The position numbers were made by a program, and so were the translations under genes. A model generated the notes under the pieces. The model saw only the letters and a list, made by a program, of their open reading frames with translations. It did not search any database and was not told the origin of the DNA. This document shows positions 28,401-37,400 of a stretch of DNA of 64,000 nucleotides, piece by piece. The stretch's first letter is position 1. Every line of letters begins with the position of its first letter. This stretch comes from Mytilus trossulus (Eukaryota; Mollusca; Bivalvia; Mytilida; Mytilidae): positions 73,859,127-73,923,126 of the forward strand of contig NC_086378.1 of assembly GCF_036588685.1 (NCBI RefSeq). Direction: 5' to 3'.

Positions 28401-31400
28401 TCATTTTTCAAGGATTCTCAAAAATCATACTTAACATAACTGTTCCATAAATTATACTATTATCATGATGGCCATGGAAATTCATATGGGGATGCCCTAT
28501 TACGATCTTTATAATTGGCAAAGTCCGCTCTGTCATAAGGAAAACTCCCCAAGCTCTCATGTTAAAATCACAAAATATCATTATTTGAATTGAGATTTGC
28601 AAACAAGCCGCTATATCTCATTATCTTCAATCAACGAATAATTTCACTGGGTGTAAAAAGGCAAAGTCATTATAAGTATTTGATATCGAAGAAAGATAAA
28701 TGAAGAAATGTATAGATAGAGTCTTAATATCTTCAGTCAAAAACATTATGTATTAGATTTTTTCTTAAAATCAATTTTTATTAAAAAAAAATATTTTCAG
28801 ATCCAGAAAAAAATGAACCAATTTTAACGGTAATGGCATTTTTTTCCGGACAGTCCTTTTAACATTGTTTTAAAGCTCGTAATGGTACGATGGTAAAAAG
28901 TAAAATCACAAAAATACTGAACTCAAAGAAAAATCCATTGGAAAGTCCATAATCACATGGCAATCTCAAATAACGAGAAAAAAACGCATAAAAAACGAAT
29001 GGACAAGAACTGTCATAAATGAGATGCATTAGAAGGTCTTTTCTTGATTAATCTTCATTAGAAGTGTTTAAAGAAAACATATTCGAAAGGAAAAGATGTA
29101 TAGGATCTTACACAGTTGAAGAGCAATATGACCAATAAGGACATGAAAAATAATAGCCAGATCTAGATACAGTGAACGTTGCCTTATGTAGTCTAAAACA
29201 TAACTTCTTAATAATATCTAAATTTGTTTTGCGTAAAATATTTAAAAGGTTCTTTGATTCATATATGACGTGGCTTTGTTCTTATACATCCTTTCATTGT
29301 GTTTTTGTGCAATTCTTTATTCTAGTTTTTAAGTTCTGCTTATTTTCTTGATCTATATGCCATTTTGTGCTAAATTTTGATGTACAAAATGTTGATTATT
29401 CCCCTATTTTTGACATTTTTATTTATCATTTTCGTTTGTTTTGTTCTCGCATCGTTGTCAATATAATGAAATTTGATACGAATGTCATACAGGTGAAAGG
29501 TTTAGCTAGCGATTTAACCAGGTTCAATCCACCCATTTTTACATAAGAATGCCTGTACCAAGTATGGAATATGACAGTTATTATCCATTCGTTTGATGTG
29601 TTTTGTCCTTTGATTTTGTCATTTGATTAAGGACTTTCTGTTGTGAATTTTCCTCGGAATTCGATATTTTTGTGAATTTACTTTTTTTTATAAGTTATGT
29701 CCGTACCATGATTAGATTATGACAAAAGTCAACGAATCTTTTATTTGAAAATCATGCAAAACTATTTAGAGTACATACACAACCTACATAATTATTTGTA
29801 TTAAGATAATCATACAGGCATTATGTTTTATCTTCTCTTGGAATTTTGGCAGAGTAAAAAAATAATAAATGAAAAAATTGAAACCTTGGCTTCGAAAAGT
29901 GGGAGATATCCGTGGTCATCTGGTCCATTGATATCTCATTTCAAACAAACGAATCATTTTGGTATCCATCACACTATTTAAAGGACACAGCTCTACTATT
30001 TAATACTATAATCATTTATGTAAGTACAAACTTTCTATCAAATAAATCACAATATATACGCAAGTATTTTACTATTTGTTCAACTTAGAGATGCAAACCT
30101 TCAACGCTGAACATTATAATATATCATCACAAAAATGTGCTGCTTACAATAAATAATTTGATATGAAGCAAAGCGCCATACTTACTAGCCCACAACATCA
30201 CAGATTGCTGAATTTTCATGCAAATGATAGAATTTGAACAGTTATTTTTCTGAAGATCGTTATAATGTTGTTCGTTCTACGATTTATATTTACAGTATTG
30301 TTCCCAAGGTATCCTCCCTTACTCTTATCATCCTCTATGCATGGTCATCTAAACTATCAATTTGTTAACAAAATTGAATTTCCAAGTATGCATATTCTGA
30401 TTATAATAATCGTATATAGTTTGTATTGTTTTTCCTGTATGTTATACGATATTTGGCATCTCCCAATTACTTAAAGGATAAAAAGGTCTTGTCTGTCGTC
30501 AATTTTTTATTGATAGAATAATGTTATACGTAAATAAGGATTATAACTGCTTATAAATTGTGAGCGACATAACAATTACTATCTACCAGGGAAACGTATG
30601 GCATATCATAAATTAAAATACTGCAAACATTATAATCAATCAAATTCACTGTTGACTTCTAGGAAAGTTGTATGGGACAAACGAACCAAAGTTATATCCC
30701 CTCCCTTCCCCAAAAATTATATTTAATTAGTTTCTTTTGAAATTCATATTTCCAGTTTGCTATTTGTATGTCTTAAGGTGGTATGGGTGTTTACCGCCAT
30801 CTGAGATTGTAAAAAAAACCAGAGAACCTAAGGTCCAGATTTTCTATTAAGTTAGCATGAATGCAGATATTCAATGTAAATTTTCATGTAAAAGAAAAAA
30901 ATATTAAGAATATAACAAAGTGTATTTTACTGCTTTTGATATCATTTTTATAGAAATGTTTTGTTCATTTTTAAGGGAAAACAAATCCAGGTAACAAACA
31001 AAATCCGAGGGCAACACATCAACTATAAGGGGAAACAGTAGAACATCAAAAACGAGCGCCATCATACATATATAGAATCGGACAATTTGATAACAACTGC
31101 CATATTCATGACTTGGTACAGGACATGGTATAAAGAATATCCTAACCAAACCTTCCGCTTATATGGCATTTTTAAATAAAAATAGCTTTAAAATGGCAAA
31201 CTACATACCAGGAATCCGGTAAAAAAATACCACAAAAACACGCAGCTAAGGGAAACGCATAAGTAATGTAATAATTCATTCAACCATGTTAATCGTTGAA
31301 TATCAAAGAATATTATTCCTTTTATAACAGTACAGGACATCACAAACATTGAAGCATTATTGTGAGTATGACGATCTTGACAGTCTTGAAAGGCTATTCT

Positions 31401-34400
31401 AAATTATTAATGTTGTGACGAATTCATAATTAACTGGACTAACACAATACTCCATCCATTTAACTCAACTTCACTGACAAATAAGACGTATTTGAAATGC
31501 ACTGAAAATACAGTATTTAAATCACAAATAAGACGACACCACACAAAATCCATCCGAACCAACAAAAGAAAGATCAAAAATGAAACAGGAATGTTTGATG
31601 ACCAAATACCAAGACACGTCGTATAGTAATGCAAATGTCCAAAAACGAAAAGGTCATATTCAGATGTAGGCCACATTCGGTAGACAGACGACAAAGATGT
31701 TAATCAATCCTCAAATTTAAAATGTGTTAAAAATGTCTCGACTACATTTGTAAGTCATTACAACGGAGTGTCATTCAAATCTTTGCTTTTAATAACTCTC
31801 TTGGAGCAGTTTCTGCGAAAGGAGCAAATTCATGTGCACCACACTGCATAGTGAGAATATGCACGAGGAAACCGTATCAATTGAGATAAGTAAACATTAT
31901 ACAATAAATTATTCTACTAGGAATACCAAATTATCAAAAGATTGCTAATTAATAGTAAAAATTCAAATTGAATAAAAATCACAAAAAAGGATTTGATAGT
32001 ATTCTCGTACAAATGAAGGAGTTATTCGTTTTTTTCTTTCCATATAAACGCTCTATATGAAGGTGTCAGGGGAATAAACGGTGTATTTTCTAATTATTCT
32101 TGGAATAAATACTTCTTTATATCTTATAATAGGAGAGGAAATCAGTCAACATTGACGACAAATCTATAACAGTAATCTGAAACTTAACGTTAAGAAGGAA
32201 AAACATTGCATCAAAGGTTAATATCTTATAAATTATCTCAGAGGTTTTGGTGACACAGTTACAAATAATACATGATGGTCTTCAAGTAAAGGTTACAATC
32301 ACTGACGTTGTTTATCATCTTGATAACGCGTTAGAGTGTTCCTACTCTGTTTCTTTGTAAATCTACATCTTAACTGTTTAGTCCATTCAAGGTAATATCC
32401 TTCATGTGTTGCTCGGTATTTTACATTCAACCGATGTATTCTTTGCTATAGACTTTATTTGTTTGAAGAGTGTTTTTTTTCCCTTTGTTATGCCTTTTTG
32501 TGTTACTTTGTTACATATGTGTTTGTTTTATAGTAAAGTTGTGTTATAATCGTAATCACTCTAAAAGAAAAAAAGAAAAAAAAAGAAATAAAGGCATATA
32601 GGCAAGGCACATTGCAAATATGAAAGACAAAAAATTCAACTTCGTATTTTTTTTGGCCTCTTAAACATTTATGGATTGGAGCGTTACTGATGAGTATTTT
32701 GTAGACGAAACGCGCGTCCGGCGTAAATATGAATTTTTAATCTTGATATCTATGGTGAGTTTATTTACCATAGCATAATATACAAAATGACCTGATGTAT
32801 CGACCGGTAAAAAAATCATGAAAATGAAAAAAATAATAAATTATCTGAACAGCACGGCCGACACTCGGCTAACCGAGAGATGGGTCGGTTAATCTGTATT
32901 GAGTATGCGGCTATATCGGCAGTGGGTCTGTTAATCGGGTTGGTTATACGTCTGTTAAGAGTAAAACTCACAATTTAATGTTAAACTCTGTTAAATATAC
33001 AGATTTTTTGGCACATTATGAGAATCACATCAAAAAAAGAAAAGTGTCTGACAAAATGATATCTATCATAGAACATTTTCCACCATTAAAAAAAATGCAA
33101 AGCCTGCGCCATTTTAAGTGAAACGAAAAGGCGTCGCACAAGTATGTGTTTTTTATGCTTGTACGCATAGCAATATTTTAGATAAAAGGCCAAAAACCAT
33201 TTTTATATATGATTTAAAGGACACAACGTAGTACTTCGGTTCTAAAAAAATAATTGTCTATGATAAATATTTCATAATTGTTATATAAGTTGAGTAATAC
33301 CACATTTTAATGAATATTAGGGGAATACAGTCTGTTAATGGGTTGGACAATTTAAATCGTGTCAGTTAAGAGTTATTTAGCCACGACAATAGTCTTACTA
33401 CCTTGAGTTTATATTTTCTCATTGAAAAAAAATGAGAAGTACTTATGACGAAAAAATTGCAATACGGTGCAACAGTACCCTTAAAGAGCACTTATATTTT
33501 ATTTTTTTTCTCTGCATTTCATTAAAAGGGTGTGTCACTTCAAATTAGCGTTATATGGACTGATTGGCCGCTTGAATTCGCATGAATTTATTATTTACGC
33601 CAAGTTATCAATCAGCCTTATTTTTTTGTCTGTTCAAAGTCTGTAACATCTATGAATCTGTCATATGTTGCAATTCAGCTGGTTAAATTCCATGCGTTTT
33701 CTTTGGAATACACAGGCTTTTCTTCCTCGGGAATAGATTACCTTATGCCGGCGTCACACATTTGCGGATAAACCAGCGTGCACCAAACGTACAGAGAAAA
33801 CTGACAAAGTCGGTATATGCACAGGCATTTGTCTTAAATACGGTATATATGAAATTTTTTTTTTGAGACAAGTGCCTGTTGGTATATGTTAGTTGCACAC
33901 CATAGGAACGATAAGCAATTGTTCAAAGCGCGTTGCATAAGGCAGCAACCATTTGATTTTCGGGGGGGGGGGGGGGGGGGTATGGGTTTTTTTACTGGAC
34001 AATTTTTTTAAAAAACAATCTAATTTTTTTCGCGACAAGTCGAAAACAATTTATTTCTTTCAATTTTAGCATTACATATAGTGGCAGTTGAAACAAACAT
34101 TTTTTTTTCTCAGAATCAAAAAAAAAAAAAATTTTCTCCAAAAACTGGAAACAAACTACCCCCCCCCCCCCCCACACACACACACACACACACTGAAAAT
34201 CAAATGGTTGTTACCTAAGTTTGGAGTACGTCGATCGAAATACAAAGGTAAAATTGAGAAAGGAAATGGGGAATGTGTCAAAGCGACAACAACCCGACCA
34301 TAGAACAGGCAACAGACAAAGGCTACCAATGAGTCTTCAATGTAGAGAGAAACTCCCGCACCCGTAGGCGTCCTTCAGCTAGCCCCTTAAAAATAGGCAT

Positions 34401-37400
34401 ACTAGTACAGTGATAATGGACTTCATAATAAACTCCGAATTATACACAAGAAACTAAAATTAAAAATCATATAAGACTAACAAAGGCCAGAGGCTCCTGA
34501 CTTGGGACAGGCGCAAAATTGCGGAGGGGATAAACATGTTTATGAGATATCAACCCTCCCCCTATACCTCTAGCCACTAAAGGAAAGTCAATACGATTGA
34601 TGAACGCTACAACCCGAAGAATTTTTTATGCAGCATTAAAAACATACAACATACACCAACATACGTTTCTTGAACGCCGGATAAACGTTTAGCCTTAGGT
34701 ACGCTTCTAGTACGCCCAAGCATATTGGCAGCGTAACTGATTTTTAACACGCCGGAGCTATACGCTGATGTGTGACGCCGGTATTAGTTGTATTTCCTCA
34801 ATGCTTTTCAACTTTGTTTTTGGCCTTTTAAACATTTTTTTCGAGCGTCACTGATGAGTTTTTCGTAGACGAAACGCGTGTCTGGCGTAAATATAAGGCA
34901 AATATCAAATTTCAATCCTGTTATCTATGAGGAGTTTATTTCCGGTATGTATTTTCCTTTATACCGAGCCATCATTATCATTTTCTGCCGCCTAAGGAAA
35001 TGTCTGTACCAAGTTCTAAACCGTGGTTCTAAACAAGAAATAGACATTAGTAAGGTTTTTTTATATTAGTGTTGGATGCTGATTTAATGCGTAACTATAA
35101 GAAAAATATTTATTCCGGTAAATCACAAGAAATGCATAATATTAATTTTATTTTTCGGGTAATGATGTATTCCTATGATATCGCAAGTCATTTAGCCGAC
35201 TCGCAGTTCGCAAAAGTGCTTGTTTTTCTATCGAGTCACCTTCAAGGTGGTGTAGAGAAAGGTTGATGTTGAAAGGTTTGTCTATATTTGTTTGCATTAT
35301 AAACATATTTCAGTTCATTTGATAAAAAAATCAAAACATTACGAAGTTAATCTCTGATTTATGTACTTGTTAACTCTATAAATGACAAATTGGTGCAATT
35401 CATATCAATGAAACAGAATCCACATGATATATGCGGGCCTATCTCTTTATTCAGATAACACCCCATATAGCAATTATATTATACTTGTAATGTCATACAT
35501 TAACAGACCAATTAACAGACCGAGTTTTATACATCCGACCCATTAACAGACCATATTTTTATCAAAAATTGATTTATGTCACCAAAATACAGTTTTTCGT
35601 GTATATTTTTCACATATTGATGTTAATATGGTAAACAAACATAATGCCAGTCTTTTTTCGATGTTCAAAAGATTGCTTGCAAGTAAACTCAACCAACTTG
35701 TCATTTTTGTGTACATTTTGTGTGTGTAAAATGTGTATAAATTTACTGATGAGTAACTCGCCTTTTCATTTTATAGATCGTTTATTGAAGCTAGAAAAAA
35801 ATTACTTACACCACTGGATTCAGTACTCCAAATCATTTTGTCAGACATGAATAGTTTTTATGATTTAAATATAATTAAAAAGTTATACAAAGAAACATGC
35901 TGACATTGCACTGATTTTCACGATAACACCTGATTAACAGACTTTAGCCAACCCGATTAACAGACCCACCGCCGATATAGCCGCATACTCAATATAGATT
36001 AACAGACCTACCTCTCGGTTAGCCGAGTGTCGGCCGTGAACAGGTAAAGTAATTGTTTAAATGTAAGATTCATTTTCATACACATATTTGCCTATTTGCA
36101 TTTTCACAGTTTAGAACAGTATTTAATTATTTCTCTTTATTTTTTCCGTTCAATTTTGTACATCATATGATTAAAGTATGAACTGGACATAAAAGGACAC
36201 CGATCAATGTGTTAAACCACAATCTTTTATTATCTGATTCAACACTTTTACCAATACTTATACTATTTAGGCAAGTGCATTTGTAACTGACTAACTTCTG
36301 TAATCCTTAGATTACATTTTCCTTATAAATATATTACATTTATTCCAGTATGTGGACAAGTTCTATTCTATATTATAATATTAAAATATATGAACGTTCT
36401 GCATTCAATTTATCTGAGCCATTTTCCACCTGGTCACAAGTAGATTTTCGGTTGTTTTTTTCAAATCGAGATACTTAAATAATCAATGGTAAATTCTAAG
36501 CCTCTGCGAGGATTTTAAAATTTATAATTTGACTATCGTTATTTGATTTTTCATAAGTTACGCGTAAATATGTAAGAATGATAAGATTATATATATTTTC
36601 GTTTTTTTTGTTTTACAAAAACCTTTTCAGGTGCCTTCCGCATTCCACAACACCTGTTTCATATTATGATTCATCCAGTGGGTTGATAGGGGTTATGACC
36701 CTTCAATTCATCCAAAAAATCTTCTGAGATCATCCCCAATCACAAATTGGTTAAAAAAAATTATACAATGGGTTCGGAAAGGGTACAATTTCCATAGAGT
36801 TAGAGAAACAGATTGATATAACAAGTCTCTTTCATCTTCCAATAGTATTATAACTTTTTACTTTCTAAACTTTACCCAAGTATTCCACATTCTAAAAAAC
36901 AAATTGAAAGAGTTGGTATTGCTTTGTTTCAAAAAAAAAGGCCAACGCAGATACATGTATCTTCTCTGAAGATGCTTGAATTTTTTACATATTTGTTACG
37001 TTCGGAGGACGTGTTTTTCAACAGACTCGGCATTACAATCGAAACCAATTGTGTCCCTCTTGCCGACTTGTTAATTTATTATTATGAGGCTAACTTCATA
37101 CAGCTGGCACTTCTTAGGAAGAACATTAAGAAGTCAGCAATATCCTTTAACTCTACTTTCCGCTAATTACTATTAGATGACGTTCTTTCACTAAATAATT
37201 TAAAATTTGGTGACTATGTTCGCATCTATCCTATCGAACTAGAGATAAAAGATACAACAGATACAGTTAAGTCGATCTCATTCTAGACTTTCATCTAGAA
37301 ATTGACAATGAGGGTCGGTTGAAACAAAACTTTACGACAAAAGAGATGATTTCAGCTTTCCAATTGTAAACTTTCCATTTTTAAGTAGCAACATTCCAGT

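Larger units (their letters stand above)
33700..34945 (+). mobile_element. hammerhead repeat copy interrupted by a transposon
   Basis: The left part ends GGGAATAGATTACC-TTA at 33745. The right part resumes TTA-GTTGTATTTCCTCAATGC at 34784 and runs through the hammerhead (34845-34888) to the tail TATCTATGAGGAGTTTATTT. Joined at TTA, the text matches the uninterrupted body at 13288-13340. Confidence 0.7.
32853..36038. mobile_element. CAC-ended DNA transposon, non-autonomous, 3186 bp, 5 bp target duplication
   Basis: Terminal inverted repeats of about 105 bp (32853-32957 and 35934-36038) begin CACGGCCGACACTCGGCTAA and differ at only about ten positions. AACAG flanks both ends (32848-32852 and 36039-36043). 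Further TCTGTTAAT words recur inside both ends (near 33330 and 35500-35560) as subterminal repeats. A CAC terminus with a 5 bp duplication fits Transib/RAG-like elements, but no transposase is present to confirm it. It carries nested insertions. Confidence 0.8.

Noticed and set aside
31407..31694. 95-codon minus-strand frame
   Set aside because: No splice context, no domain and biased hydrophobic composition typical of AT-rich chance frames.
33992..34303. Open frames on both strands around the poly-C/(CA)n tract
   Set aside because: Low-complexity translation of a fold-back element; not conserved as protein.
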